Shown here one piece after another: positions 8,295 through 17,593 of a stretch of 43,296 bases of DNA. The number at the start of each line of letters is the position of its first letter. Within the stretch, counting starts at the first letter, position 1. The translations under genes and the position numbers were made by a program. The DNA comes from CAXBCP01 sp963974055. GTDB taxonomy: Bacteria > Pseudomonadota > Alphaproteobacteria > MPNO01 > UBA830. Where the stretch lies: NCBI GenBank assembly GCA_963974055.1, contig CAXBCP010000037.1, forward strand, positions 1 to 43,296. Direction: 5' to 3'. The notes under the pieces were generated by a model. That model did not search any database. It saw only the letters and a program-made list of their open reading frames with translations, and was not told the DNA's origin.

Positions 8295-8337
8295 CCCAAC
8301 GAGCGTTTAACTGCAAGTTTGTGGGATACGCGTTGGG
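8295..8337 (+). promoter_or_regulatory. Structured 5' leader of ahcY (candidate cis-regulatory RNA)
   Basis: CCCAACG (8295-8301) pairs with CGTTGGG (8331-8337). After an AG bulge, CGT pairs with ACG, making a ten-base-pair stem. The 21-base loop holds a small AACT-GCA-AGTT hairpin. The structure begins only a few bases after the predicted transcript start and ends about 58 bases before the ATG. ahcY leaders in other Proteobacteria carry SAH riboswitches, but I do not recognise that consensus here. Confidence 0.4.
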
Positions 8338-8395
8338 ACGCAATCTGCCTATATGCCCGATTGTTTCATACATTTCAGATAGTGGAGCGAACCAA

Positions 8396-9691
8396 ATGAG
8401 TGCCGAAAACGATTATAAAGTTGCCGATATGTCCCTGGCCGACTGGGGCCGCAAGGAAATCGCCATCGCCGAGACCGAGATGCCGGGCCTGATGGCGCTG
8501 CGCGAGGAATTCGGCCCGTCCCAGCCGTTGAAAGACGCCCGCATCGTCGGTTGCCTGCACATGACCATTCAGACCGCGGTGCTGATCGAAACGCTGACCG
8601 CGCTCGGCGCGACAGTGCGCTGGAGCTCGTGCAATATTTTCTCGACCCAGGACCAGGCCGCGGCGGCGGTTGCGGCGGCCGGCGTGCCGGTCTTCGCCTG
8701 GAAGGGCGAGACCGACGACGAATTCTGGTGGTGCATCGAACAGACCATCAAGGGCCCCGACGGCTGGACGCCGAACCTGATCCTCGACGACGGCGGCGAC
8801 CTGACCCTGGTGATGCACGAAAAATATCCCGAGATGCTGAAGGATATCAAAGGCCTGTCGGAGGAAACGACGACCGGTGTGCATCGTCTGTACGAGATGA
8901 TGAAGAAGGGCCAATTGCTGGTTCCGGCGATCAACGTCAACGATTCCGTGACCAAGTCCAAGTTCGACAATCTGTACGGCTGCCGCGAAAGCCTGGTCGA
9001 CGGCATCAAGCGCGCGACCGACGTGATGATCGCCGGCAAGGTCGGCGTCGTTGCCGGCTACGGCGATGTCGGCAAGGGATCGGCTGCCAGCCTGCGCAAC
9101 CAGGGCGCGCGCGTCCTCGTCACCGAAATCGACCCGATCTGCGCGTTGCAGGCGTCGATGGAAGGCTACGAAGTCGTGACCATGGAAGAGGCCGCGCCGC
9201 TCGGCGACATCTTCGTCACCACGACCGGCAATATCGACGTTATCACGCTCGACCACATGCGCGAGATGAAAGACCGGGCCATCGTCTGCAATATCGGCCA
9301 TTTCGACAGCGAAATTCAGATCGAGTCCCTGCGGAACTACAAGTGGGACAACATCAAGCCGCAGGTCGACGAGGTCGAATTCCCCGATGGCAAGAAGCTG
9401 ATCGTCCTGGCCGAAGGCCGTCTGGTCAATCTCGGCTGCGGCACGGGGCATCCCAGCTTCGTGATGAGCGCGTCGTTCACCAACCAGGTCATGGCGCAGC
9501 TCGAACTGTGGGAAAACAGCGCGAACTACAAGAACGAAGTCTACGTGCTGCCCAAGCATCTGGACGAAAAGGTCGCGGCCCTTCATCTTATGAAGCTCGG
9601 CGTGAAGCTGACCACGCTGTCGACCGAACAGGCCACGTATCTCGGTCTGGATCAGGCCGGACCTTACAAGCCGGATCATTACCGGTATTAA
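8396..9691 (+). CDS. ahcY: Adenosylhomocysteinase
   Basis: Cytoplasmic SAH hydrolase. It splits S-adenosylhomocysteine into adenosine and homocysteine, relieving product inhibition of methyltransferases. The 431-residue protein matches the family. The NAD-binding motif GYGDVGKG is at 221-228, the N-terminal domain has the signature CNIFSTQDQAAAA, and the C-terminus ends in the family tail KPDHYRY. The frame is open 62 codons further upstream, but ATG 8396 begins the conserved sequence MSAENDYKVADMSLADWGR and follows a GGAGCGAA ribosome site. It lies beside chvG/PTS genes and divL, a recurring alphaproteobacterial neighbourhood. Confidence 0.96.
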   Translation: MSAENDYKVADMSLADWGRKEIAIAETEMPGLMALREEFGPSQPLKDARIVGCLHMTIQTAVLIETLTALGATVRWSSCNIFSTQDQAAAAVAAAGVPVFAWKGETDDEFWWCIEQTIKGPDGWTPNLILDDGGDLTLVMHEKYPEMLKDIKGLSEETTTGVHRLYEMMKKGQLLVPAINVNDSVTKSKFDNLYGCRESLVDGIKRATDVMIAGKVGVVAGYGDVGKGSAASLRNQGARVLVTEIDPICALQASMEGYEVVTMEEAAPLGDIFVTTTGNIDVITLDHMREMKDRAIVCNIGHFDSEIQIESLRNYKWDNIKPQVDEVEFPDGKKLIVLAEGRLVNLGCGTGHPSFVMSASFTNQVMAQLELWENSANYKNEVYVLPKHLDEKVAALHLMKLGVKLTTLSTEQATYLGLDQAGPYKPDHYRY

Positions 9692-9702
9692 TGTCGCGTT
9701 AA
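9688..9702 (+). promoter_or_regulatory. CtrA box upstream of divL
   Basis: TTAA-N7-TTAA, the full CtrA-P consensus, at 9688-9691 and 9699-9702. The second half continues as TTAACCAT, the favoured extended half-site. The first half includes the ahcY stop codon TAA. It lies 132 bases before the divL ATG, so CtrA could control divL expression. Confidence 0.55.
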
Positions 9703-9763
9703 CCATTCGGGGCCATTTAATAGGCCTCGGTAACGGCTCGACATTAGACAGACTGTAACGGGC

Positions 9764-9799
9764 GCGGCGGCATCGGCTCAATCGGGGGCTTGCCGCCGC
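9764..9799 (+). promoter_or_regulatory. Strong hairpin in the divL leader
   Basis: GCGGCGGCA (9764-9772) pairs perfectly with TGCCGCCGC (9791-9799) around an 18-base loop, 34 bases before the divL ATG. No T-run follows. It could end the ahcY transcript or shape the divL leader; the sequence does not decide. Confidence 0.35.
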
Positions 9800-9833
9800 T
9801 CCGGATAAACAGGCTCGGAGGAAAACGCGTCCG

Positions 9834-12299
9834 ATGCCCCGGTTGAATTTATCCCCTGCCGCATTGCGGGCCACCGCGTTTCCGGCGGCGGTTGTGGCAA
9901 CGTGTCTGCCGTTTCCCGTATCGGCCGCCGACGGGGCTATCTTTACAGGTGTGACGGTCAGCGCCTCCATCGCTGCAATCGTGGCGCTTTGCCTGTTGCT
10001 GGCGACGGTGCATTACCGCCGGCGCCTGACCGAGGCGGAAGCCCGGGCCGACGATCTCGAATCGCAATTGACGCGCGAACAGGCGCTGGTGGACAGTTCG
10101 CCCCAGGCGATCGTCTGCTGGGACACCTCGACCGGCGACCAGAAACTGTCGCCCGGCGCGGTGCGCATGATCGGGTGTGCCGTCGACGACGTCGTCGACC
10201 CCGAACGGATCGCCGGTCTGGTCTCTGCCGGCCGCGCCTCCGGTATCCGAGCCGCCGTCGCCGCCCTGATCGCGTCGGGCGAGGAATTCGACGCCCTGGT
10301 GCCCGGTACCGGCGACCGGCGCTACGCTTTGCGCGGCCGGGCGATTCCGCAGGGCGCGGACGGTCATCTCGCCGTCCTGTGGCTGCGCGACGACAGCGCC
10401 GCCGCCCGCGAAACCGCCGCGGCCGAGCGCCAGGCGGAAGGGTTTCGCAAAGTGCTGGATTCGTTTCCGTTTCCCGTGTGGCGCCGCGCACGGTCGCTCG
10501 ACCTGGATTACGTCAATCCCGCCTATCGGGACGCGGTCGAGGCCGGCGCCGACGAATTGCCCGAGAACATGCCCGAACTGGCGGCCGGTACGGTCGCCCG
10601 CAACGGGCGCGCTATAGCCGTCCAGGCCGCCGAAAGCCGCAATGCGCAGACCGGGCTCCATCATATCGTGGCCGCCGGTGCGCGGCGTCTGATGGAACTG
10701 ACCGAAGCGCCCGTCGGCGGTGACGGCGCCATCGGCGGATTTGCAATCGACCGGACCGAGGTCGAGGATATCCGGGTGGAACTGGCGCGGCATATCGAGA
10801 ACCACGAACAGGTGCTGCACAACCTCGGCACGGCAATCGCCATTTTCGGCGCCGACCGGCGGCTCGAATTCTACAACACGGCCTATGTGAAACTGTGGGA
10901 ACTCGGCGAGGCGTTTCTCGATACCAAGCCGTCGCTCGGCGAAATTCTGGAAACCCTGCGCGAAGCGCGGAAAATTCCGGAGGAGGCGAATTTTCCCGAA
11001 TTCAAGGCCGGCCAGAACGCGTTGTTCACATCCCTGATCGAGCCGCTGGAGGAACTCACGCATCTTCCGGACGGCAAGACGCTGCGGTCGGTTGCGGCAC
11101 CGCATCCCTTCGGCGGGCTGCTGATTACCTGGGAAGACGTCACCGCGTCGCTGGCGCTCGAACGGTCCTACAATACGCTCATCGCGGTTCAGAAAGAGAC
11201 GCTCGACAATCTGTATGAAGGAATCGCCGTGATCGGCGGCGATGGCCGGCTGCAGCTCAACAACCCGGCATTCGGCCGCATCTGGCAGCTGGCGGACGAA
11301 GAACTGGACGCGGCGCCGCATATCTCCGAACTGGTCGAGCGGATGCGCGATTTTCTCGATCAGGGCGACTGGGAGCTGCAGAAAAACGACCTGATCAATC
11401 TGCTGACCGACCGGGAAGGACAATCGGGCCGCATCGAACGCGCCAACGGATCGGTGATCGATTTCGCCACCGTGCCGCTGCCCGACGGCGCAATGCTGCT
11501 GTCCTATGTCGATGTGTCGGATTCGCACCGGGTCGAACAGTTCCTGCGCGAACGCAACGAAGCGCTGGAAACGGCGGACCGGCTGAAATCCGAATTTATC
11601 GCCAACGTGTCCTACGAGCTGCGGACGCCGCTGAACACGATCGTCGGGTTCTCCGAGATTCTGACCGGCGAATATTTCGGCGATCTCAACGACCGCCAGG
11701 CCGAATACGGAAAGGGCATTTACGATTCGTCCCAGCGGCTGCTCTCGCTGATCAACGACCTGCTCGATCTGGCGACGATCGAATCGGGACACATGTCGCT
11801 GGAACTGGAAACGGTCGATGTCCATGCGGTCCTGACCAGCGTTCTCGGCCTGACCCGCGAACGCGTGCTGCGGAAAAGCCTCAAGCTCGATTTCGACTGC
11901 CCGGAAAATATCGGGCTGATCATGGCGGACGAACGCCGCCTGAAGCAGGCGATGTTCAATATCCTCAGCAATTCGGTAAAGTTCACTCCCGAAGAGGGCG
12001 AAATCACGGTTTCCGCGCGCCGCGTCGAAGACAATATAATCGTCACCTTTACCGATACGGGAATCGGCATCCCCGCCGAAGACCATCAGCGGATATTCGG
12101 CCGGTTCGAACGCGGCGCCCAGCCGCAGTCGCGGCGGTCCGGGGTCGGGCTCGGCCTGTCGCTGGTGCAGAGCTTCATCAGTCTGCATGGCGGCGACGTC
12201 GAACTGGAATCCGAACCGGGCGTCGGGACGAAAGTCGTCTGCCGCCTGCCGGCGCGCCGCGCCGAGGAAGACCTGCCGCGGATCGCGACGGGCGGTTGA
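9834..12299 (+). CDS. divL: DivL-type PAS kinase with tyrosine at the phospho-acceptor site
   Basis: Membrane-anchored cell-cycle regulator. In Caulobacter, DivL is a pseudokinase-like protein that controls CckA and so CtrA phosphorylation. The decisive feature is Tyr594 in FIANVSYELRTPLNTIVGF, where ordinary kinases have histidine. There is one clear membrane segment (about 39-60), a PAS-rich middle (about 85-550), the dimerisation helices, and an ATP-binding domain with N709 and N713, DTGIGIP and GVGLGLS. The length of 821 residues compares with about 770 in Caulobacter. The ATG follows a GGAGGAAA site at 9819-9826. A CtrA box lies upstream. Assignment as DivL rests on the tyrosine, the PAS layout and the ahcY neighbourhood. 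Confidence 0.85.
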   Translation: MPRLNLSPAALRATAFPAAVVATCLPFPVSAADGAIFTGVTVSASIAAIVALCLLLATVHYRRRLTEAEARADDLESQLTREQALVDSSPQAIVCWDTSTGDQKLSPGAVRMIGCAVDDVVDPERIAGLVSAGRASGIRAAVAALIASGEEFDALVPGTGDRRYALRGRAIPQGADGHLAVLWLRDDSAAARETAAAERQAEGFRKVLDSFPFPVWRRARSLDLDYVNPAYRDAVEAGADELPENMPELAAGTVARNGRAIAVQAAESRNAQTGLHHIVAAGARRLMELTEAPVGGDGAIGGFAIDRTEVEDIRVELARHIENHEQVLHNLGTAIAIFGADRRLEFYNTAYVKLWELGEAFLDTKPSLGEILETLREARKIPEEANFPEFKAGQNALFTSLIEPLEELTHLPDGKTLRSVAAPHPFGGLLITWEDVTASLALERSYNTLIAVQKETLDNLYEGIAVIGGDGRLQLNNPAFGRIWQLADEELDAAPHISELVERMRDFLDQGDWELQKNDLINLLTDREGQSGRIERANGSVIDFATVPLPDGAMLLSYVDVSDSHRVEQFLRERNEALETADRLKSEFIANVSYELRTPLNTIVGFSEILTGEYFGDLNDRQAEYGKGIYDSSQRLLSLINDLLDLATIESGHMSLELETVDVHAVLTSVLGLTRERVLRKSLKLDFDCPENIGLIMADERRLKQAMFNILSNSVKFTPEEGEITVSARRVEDNIIVTFTDTGIGIPAEDHQRIFGRFERGAQPQSRRSGVGLGLSLVQSFISLHGGDVELESEPGVGTKVVCRLPARRAEEDLPRIATGG

Positions 12300-12406
12300 G
12301 ATGCAGCTGACGGGCGGCTGATGGCCGGCTGGCGGGCAACGTAATATCGGCGCTTTCATCGGCGTGCCCCGTTGCGGGGAATCGTCGGCGGGGATAAACC
12401 ATCGGA

Positions 12407-12874
12407 ATGGCCGCCCTGCACACCTCCGAACACACCCGTACCGTTCCGCTGGCCGATCCGGCGGCGACGGAGGCCCTGGCCGCGGAGATATCGGCCGGCC
12501 TCGTCCCCGGTGACGCAATCGCGCTGACCGGCGATCTCGGCGCCGGCAAGACGGTCTTTGCCCGCGCGCTGATCGTCGCCCTTGGAAAGGCGGCGGGGAT
12601 CGACTACGGCCACGTGCCGAGCCCGACCTTCACGCTGGTCCAGCTATACGACCTTCCCGGTTTTACCGTCTATCATTTCGACCTGTACCGGCTGACGTCG
12701 CCCGACGACGTGTGGGAAACCGGTATCGAGGACGCCTTCGCCGACGGCGTGTCGGTGATCGAATGGGCGGACAGGATCGAGGGTCTGCTGCCGCCGCGCG
12801 CGATCCGTGTCCATCTTGCTTTCGGCGACGGCGAGACCGCGCGGATCGCGACCGTCACGGAAACCGGGTCATGA
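12407..12874 (+). CDS. tsaE: tRNA threonylcarbamoyladenosine synthesis ATPase TsaE
   Basis: ATPase partner of TsaB-TsaD in making t6A37 on ANN-decoding tRNAs. Walker A is GDLGAGKT (42-49), followed by the family motifs PSPTFTL (71-77), VYHFDLYRL (88-96) and VIEWADR (117-123). The length of 155 residues is normal. TsaB and TsaD are not in the window. Its stop overlaps the amgK start (ATGA). The 107 bases between divL and tsaE show no convincing promoter. Confidence 0.93.
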   Translation: MAALHTSEHTRTVPLADPAATEALAAEISAGLVPGDAIALTGDLGAGKTVFARALIVALGKAAGIDYGHVPSPTFTLVQLYDLPGFTVYHFDLYRLTSPDDVWETGIEDAFADGVSVIEWADRIEGLLPPRAIRVHLAFGDGETARIATVTETGS

Positions 12875-13884
12875 ACGTGCGGACGGCAGAGATCGAAAAC
12901 TTTCTCGCGTCCGCGGGCTGGGCGGGCGCCGATCATGCGACGCTGGCCGAAGACGCCTCGTTCCGGCGCTACGAACGCGTGACCCGATCGGGGGAATGCG
13001 CAGTGCTGATGGATGCCCCTCCCGGCAAGGAGGACGTAAAACCGTTTCTGCGGATCGCGCGGCAGCTCGCCGCGCTTGGTTTCAGCGCGCCCGGAATTCT
13101 CGCCGAAGATACCGCGTCGGGCTTTCTGCTGCTGGAGGATCTCGGCGACGCCACCTTTACCCGGCTGCTCGATGCCGGCGCCGATGCGGCGCCGCTATAC
13201 GAAATGGCGACGGACGTGCTGACCGGCCTTCATCGCCTGCCGCCGGATGAGGCGATACCCGCCGGCGTGCCGGCCTATAGCGATGCCCTGCTGGTCGACG
13301 AGGCGACATTGCTGACCGACTGGTATCTGCCCGCCGTGACCGGCAGCGCAACGCCGGAAGAGGTGAATGCCGGCTACCGCGATGTCTGGGCCGGCCTGGT
13401 GCCGCAGGCCCGCGGCGTGCCGGAAACGCTGGTGCTGCGCGATTTCCATGTCGACAACCTGATCCGCATCGCCGGGCGCGACGGGGTGGCGGCCTGCGGC
13501 CTGCTCGATTTCCAGGACGCGGTTGCGGGACCGGTGAGCTACGATTTCGTCTCGCTGGTCGAAGACGCGCGGCGCGATGTCGACGATGCCCTGCGCGCCG
13601 ATCTGCGGAACCGGTATCTTGCGGCCTTTCCCGGCCTGTCGGCCGACGCGTTCGATACGTCCTGCGCCATTCTCGGCGCACAGCGCCATTGCAAGGTGCT
13701 CGGCATATTCACCCGCCTGCGCGACCGCGACGGCAAGGACGGCTACCTGCATCACGTCCCCCGGCTGTGGCGGCTGCTCGAACGCGCCGCCGGGCACCCG
13801 TCCCTCGCGCCGCTGAAACGATGGCTCGACACGCATATCCCGGCGGAACGACGGATCGTTCCCCCCGAAGGAAGGACCGCATGA
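12871..13884 (+). CDS. amgK: Anomeric MurNAc/GlcNAc kinase, AmgK-like
   Basis: Aminoglycoside-phosphotransferase-fold kinase, 337 residues. In Pseudomonas, AmgK phosphorylates C1 of MurNAc recovered from peptidoglycan, feeding MurU. The catalytic loop RDFHVDN is at 190-196 with Asp191 and Asn196, and the metal-binding DFQD is at 213-216. The conserved substrate-side motif ASFRRYER is at 29-36. The open frame reaches further upstream inside tsaE; ATG 12871 overlaps the tsaE stop and starts the conserved protein. Adjacency to a MurU-like gene, again by ATGA overlap, supports the cell-wall recycling role over an antibiotic-resistance role. Confidence 0.85.
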   Translation: MNVRTAEIENFLASAGWAGADHATLAEDASFRRYERVTRSGECAVLMDAPPGKEDVKPFLRIARQLAALGFSAPGILAEDTASGFLLLEDLGDATFTRLLDAGADAAPLYEMATDVLTGLHRLPPDEAIPAGVPAYSDALLVDEATLLTDWYLPAVTGSATPEEVNAGYRDVWAGLVPQARGVPETLVLRDFHVDNLIRIAGRDGVAACGLLDFQDAVAGPVSYDFVSLVEDARRDVDDALRADLRNRYLAAFPGLSADAFDTSCAILGAQRHCKVLGIFTRLRDRDGKDGYLHHVPRLWRLLERAAGHPSLAPLKRWLDTHIPAERRIVPPEGRTA

Positions 13885-14636
13885 CCGCCGATGTCCCCAC
13901 CCGCGCCATGGTGCTGGCCGCCGGTCTCGGTCTGCGCATGCGCCCGCTGACCCAGACGCTTCCGAAGCCGCTGCTCGATGTGGGCGGGGAAACCATGCTC
14001 GATCATGCGCTCAACCGGCTCGCCGATGCCGGTGTGACCGAGGCCGTCGTCAACACCCATTGGCTGCCGGAAAAAATCGAGACGCATCTCGAACGGCGGG
14101 CGCTGGCCAAAGCGCCCCCGCGGACCGTCATATCGCGCGAGGACGATCTGCTGGAAACCGGCGGCGGGGTGACGAAGGCGCTGCCGCATTTCGGCGGCGA
14201 GGCATTCTATGTCGTGAATGCCGATATCGTCTGGCGCGACGGGACGATCCCGGCGCTGCACCGCCTCGCGCGGGCGTGGGACGGCGAGCGTATGGACGCA
14301 TTGCTGCTGCTGACCGCCACCGTGCGCGCCACCGGCTATGACGGCAGCGGCGATTTCCTGATGGATTCCGTCGGCCTGCTGACCCGGCGGCCGGAGCGGA
14401 CGGTCGCGCCCTTTGTCTTCACCGGGGTGCAGATCGTGCATCCGCGCCTGTTCGACGGCGGGCCGGGCGGCGCATTCTCGATGAACGTGCTGTACGACCG
14501 GGCGCTCGAAGCCGGGCGTCTGTCCGGTATCGCCCATGACGGCGACTGGTATCACGTCGGCACGCCGGCCGCGATTGCCGAGGCGGAGGCCGAAATTCTC
14601 GAACGCGAAGGCTCCCGCGTCCGGCTGCTGTTCTGA
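13881..14636 (+). CDS. murU: Nucleotidyltransferase, MurU-like (MurNAc-1-P uridylyltransferase)
   Basis: GT-A fold nucleotidyltransferase of 251 residues. It would convert MurNAc-1-phosphate made by AmgK to UDP-MurNAc, bypassing de novo MurA-MurB synthesis and so fosfomycin. The N-terminal signature runs from VLAAGLGLRMRPLT (about 11-24) to PKPLLDVGG (28-36), and the metal-site aspartate is in YVVNADIVW. ATG 13881 overlaps the amgK stop; an upstream extension of the same frame lies within amgK and is not conserved. The nucleotide preference is inferred from the partner gene. Confidence 0.84.
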   Translation: MTADVPTRAMVLAAGLGLRMRPLTQTLPKPLLDVGGETMLDHALNRLADAGVTEAVVNTHWLPEKIETHLERRALAKAPPRTVISREDDLLETGGGVTKALPHFGGEAFYVVNADIVWRDGTIPALHRLARAWDGERMDALLLLTATVRATGYDGSGDFLMDSVGLLTRRPERTVAPFVFTGVQIVHPRLFDGGPGGAFSMNVLYDRALEAGRLSGIAHDGDWYHVGTPAAIAEAEAEILEREGSRVRLLF

Positions 14637-14647
14637 GGCCCGGAGAC

Positions 14648-17593
14648 ATGCCGAAGCAGGTTTATTCAATCGCCGCCGGAACCGCTTTCGTAGATTCCCT
14701 CGCGGTCGGCATTCTCGACCGCTTCGGCGGCGATCCCGGCAGTCTCGCCGATATCCGTATCCTGTTGCCGACGCGCCGGTCCTGCCGGGCGCTGGGCGAC
14801 GCGTTCCTGCGGGCGACGGGCGGCAAGCCGGCGCTGCTGCCGGCGATGACCCCGATCGGCGATATCGACGAGGATGAGATCGGGTTCCTCGCGTCCGAGG
14901 AACCGGCCCTTGCCGGCATGGCCGACCTGCCGCCGGCGATGCCGACGCTCCGGCGCCAGATATTGCTGACCCGCATGATCATGGCGAAGGATTCCGCCAT
15001 GTCGGCGGCCCATGCGGCGCGGCTGGCCAACGAACTGGCGCGGCTGCTCGACGAAGTGCAGACCGAACGGCTGGACTTCGCCGATCTCGAACGGATCGTG
15101 CCCGAACGGTTCTCGCAGCACTGGCAGGAAACGCTGGTTTTTCTGCAGATCGTGACGGATCACTGGCCCGGTATTCTGGCGGAACAGCGATGTATCGAAG
15201 CCGCCGACCGCCGCAACCGGCTGATCGAGGGCCAGGTGGCGCTGTGGCGCGAAGCACCGCCCCCGGGGCCGGTCATCGCCGCCGGGTCCACCGGCAGCAT
15301 TCCCGCCACCGCCGACCTGCTGACCTGTGTCGCCGGCCTCGAACGCGGCATGGTGGTGCTGCCCGGGCTCGACACCACGCTGGACGACGAAAGCCTTGCG
15401 GAACTCGGACCGTCTCACCCGCAATACGGCATGACCCGGCTGCTGCGCCGTCTCGGACTCGGGATCGGCGATGTCGGCGTCTGGGGCGGGGGCGGCGACC
15501 GCGCGCGCGTGGATACCGTCAACGCCGCCCTGCGGCCGCCCGTCACCGCCGCTGCGGTCTCGCTGCCCGACAATGTCGGTGCGGCGTTTGCCGGCGTGCG
15601 CCGGATCGATTGTCCCGGGCCGCAACAGGAAGCGCTGGCGATTGCACTGATGCTGCGCGAAGCGCTGGAGGACGACGGCCGGACTGCTGCGCTGATTACC
15701 CCGGACCGCCGCCTTGCCCGGCGCGTGGCCGCGGAATTGCGGCGCTGGCAGATCGATATCGACGATTCCGGCGGCACGCCCCTGGCCGACACGCTGCCCG
15801 GGGTCTTCCTGCGGCTGACGGCGGATGCGGTGGCCGCCGATGCCGCCCCGGTGCCGCTGCTGTCGGCGCTGAAACACCCGCTGGCCGCCGGCGGGCGCGA
15901 TCCGGCGGCGTTCCGCGACCGGGTGCGCGAAATGGAACTGGCGGTCCTGCGCGGCCCGCGCCCGATCCCCGGCTTCGCCGGACTGCGCGATGCGCTGCGT
16001 CACATCGAACCGGAAGCCGGGCTGACCCTGTGGGCCGAAGACCTGGAAAAGTCCGCGCGCCGGTTCGCCGACCTGATGCGCCGGCCGGAGGTCGCGGCCG
16101 TGGAACTGCTCGACGCCCATATCGCCTTCGCCGAGACGCTGGCCGCATCGGATGCCGAGACCGGCGTCGAGCGCCTGTGGTCGGGCGAGGCCGGCGAAAA
16201 CGCGGCGGCGCTGATCAACGACCTGCATGCCGCGCTGGAATCCCTGCCGCCGCTGCCGGGCCGCGAATGGCCGGCCCTGCTGGATGCGCTGATGGCCGGC
16301 GCGGTGGTGCGGCCGCTTTACGGGCGCCATCCCCGTCTCAGCATCTGGGGACTGCTCGAAGCGCGGCTGCAGCAGGCCGACCTGATGATTCTCGGCGGGC
16401 TGAACGAGGCCGTCTGGCCGCCCGATCCGCCTGCCGATCCGTGGATGAGCCGCCCGATGCGCGAAGCCTTCGGGCTGGCGCCGCCGGAACGCCGCATCGG
16501 GCTGACGGCGCATGATTTCGTCCAGGGCTTCGCCGCGCCGGAAGTGGTGCTGACGCGGTCGACCCGCGTCGACGGTTCGCCCACCGTGCCGGCGCGCTGG
16601 CTGACCCGGCTGGAAACCCTGCTGTCGGCGTCCGCTTCCGGGGAAACGGTCCTCAAAGCGTGGCAGGACGAACAGGCGCGCTGGCTGCACTGGCAGGCGG
16701 CCGTGGATTCGCGGCGATTGCCGGTGCAGGTAGAGGCCCCGGCGCCGTGCCCGCCCGTCGCCGCCCGCCCCGACCGGCTGTCGGTGACCGAAATCGAGAC
16801 CCTGATCCGCGATCCGTATGCAATCTATGCCAAGCGCGTGCTGGGCCTCAGGGCGCTGTCGCCGATCGACGCCGACCCCGGCGCCGCCGACCGCGGTTCG
16901 ATCATCCACGACGCGATCGACCGGTTCCTCGGCGAAATCGCCGGCGATCTGCCCGCCGACGCGCTCGATATCCTGCTGCGGATCGGCGAAGAGGAATTCG
17001 CCCCGTGGCTCGACCGCCCCGGCGTCCGCGCCTTCTGGTGGCCGCGGTTCGAGCGTATCGCCGAATGGGTCATCGAGCGCGAGACCGAGCGCAGTCCGGA
17101 AATCGTCCGGCGCTTTACCGAAATCGACGGCGAGCTGAACCTGGATGCGCGGGCCCGGCCGTTCCGCCTGCGGGCGCGGGCCGACCGGATCGACCGGCTG
17201 GCCGGCGGCGGGTACGAGATCATCGATTACAAGACCGGCGCGGTGCCGCCGAAAAAGGACGTGAATGCCGGTCTGTCGCCGCAGCTGCCGCTCGAAGCCG
17301 CGATGATCCGCGAAGGGGCGTTTAACGGCATCGACCCGGGGGAAATTGCGGCTCTGACCTACTGGAAACTGTCGGGCGGCGATCCTGCCGGAAAAATCAG
17401 CGTCGCGGGCGACGATCCCGGCGACCTCGCCGAACAGGCATTGTCCGGGCTGACCGCGCTGCTCGATTACTATGACGACCCGGAAACGGTATACGCGGCG
17501 CGGCCGGATGCCGAAATCGCGCCGCGCCACTCGGATTTCGATCACCTCGAACGCGTGCAGGAATGGGCGGCGGCCACCGGGGGCGGCGAATGA
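14648..17593 (+). CDS. addB: Double-strand break repair protein AddB
   Basis: Subunit of the AddAB helicase-nuclease, the alphaproteobacterial counterpart of RecBCD, acting on DNA ends before RecA loading. The protein has 981 residues. The N-terminal region is a degenerate helicase-like fold without a clear P-loop, as usual in alphaproteobacterial AddB. The C-terminal nuclease domain has GSIIHDAIDRFL, RADRIDRL and the catalytic DYKTG at 860-864. The ATG at 14648 is 12 bases after murU. The stop overlaps the addA start (ATGA), so the two subunits are co-translated. Confidence 0.93.
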   Translation: MPKQVYSIAAGTAFVDSLAVGILDRFGGDPGSLADIRILLPTRRSCRALGDAFLRATGGKPALLPAMTPIGDIDEDEIGFLASEEPALAGMADLPPAMPTLRRQILLTRMIMAKDSAMSAAHAARLANELARLLDEVQTERLDFADLERIVPERFSQHWQETLVFLQIVTDHWPGILAEQRCIEAADRRNRLIEGQVALWREAPPPGPVIAAGSTGSIPATADLLTCVAGLERGMVVLPGLDTTLDDESLAELGPSHPQYGMTRLLRRLGLGIGDVGVWGGGGDRARVDTVNAALRPPVTAAAVSLPDNVGAAFAGVRRIDCPGPQQEALAIALMLREALEDDGRTAALITPDRRLARRVAAELRRWQIDIDDSGGTPLADTLPGVFLRLTADAVAADAAPVPLLSALKHPLAAGGRDPAAFRDRVREMELAVLRGPRPIPGFAGLRDALRHIEPEAGLTLWAEDLEKSARRFADLMRRPEVAAVELLDAHIAFAETLAASDAETGVERLWSGEAGENAAALINDLHAALESLPPLPGREWPALLDALMAGAVVRPLYGRHPRLSIWGLLEARLQQADLMILGGLNEAVWPPDPPADPWMSRPMREAFGLAPPERRIGLTAHDFVQGFAAPEVVLTRSTRVDGSPTVPARWLTRLETLLSASASGETVLKAWQDEQARWLHWQAAVDSRRLPVQVEAPAPCPPVAARPDRLSVTEIETLIRDPYAIYAKRVLGLRALSPIDADPGAADRGSIIHDAIDRFLGEIAGDLPADALDILLRIGEEEFAPWLDRPGVRAFWWPRFERIAEWVIERETERSPEIVRRFTEIDGELNLDARARPFRLRARADRIDRLAGGGYEIIDYKTGAVPPKKDVNAGLSPQLPLEAAMIREGAFNGIDPGEIAALTYWKLSGGDPAGKISVAGDDPGDLAEQALSGLTALLDYYDDPETVYAARPDAEIAPRHSDFDHLERVQEWAAATGGGE

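Noticed and set aside
8375..9970. Long - strand open frame opposite ahcY.
   Set aside because: Codon-position shadow of a highly conserved enzyme gene; the product resembles no protein family.
9849..12518. 889-codon - strand open frame opposite divL.
   Set aside because: Antisense shadow; the + strand frame has the full kinase domains and a ribosome site.
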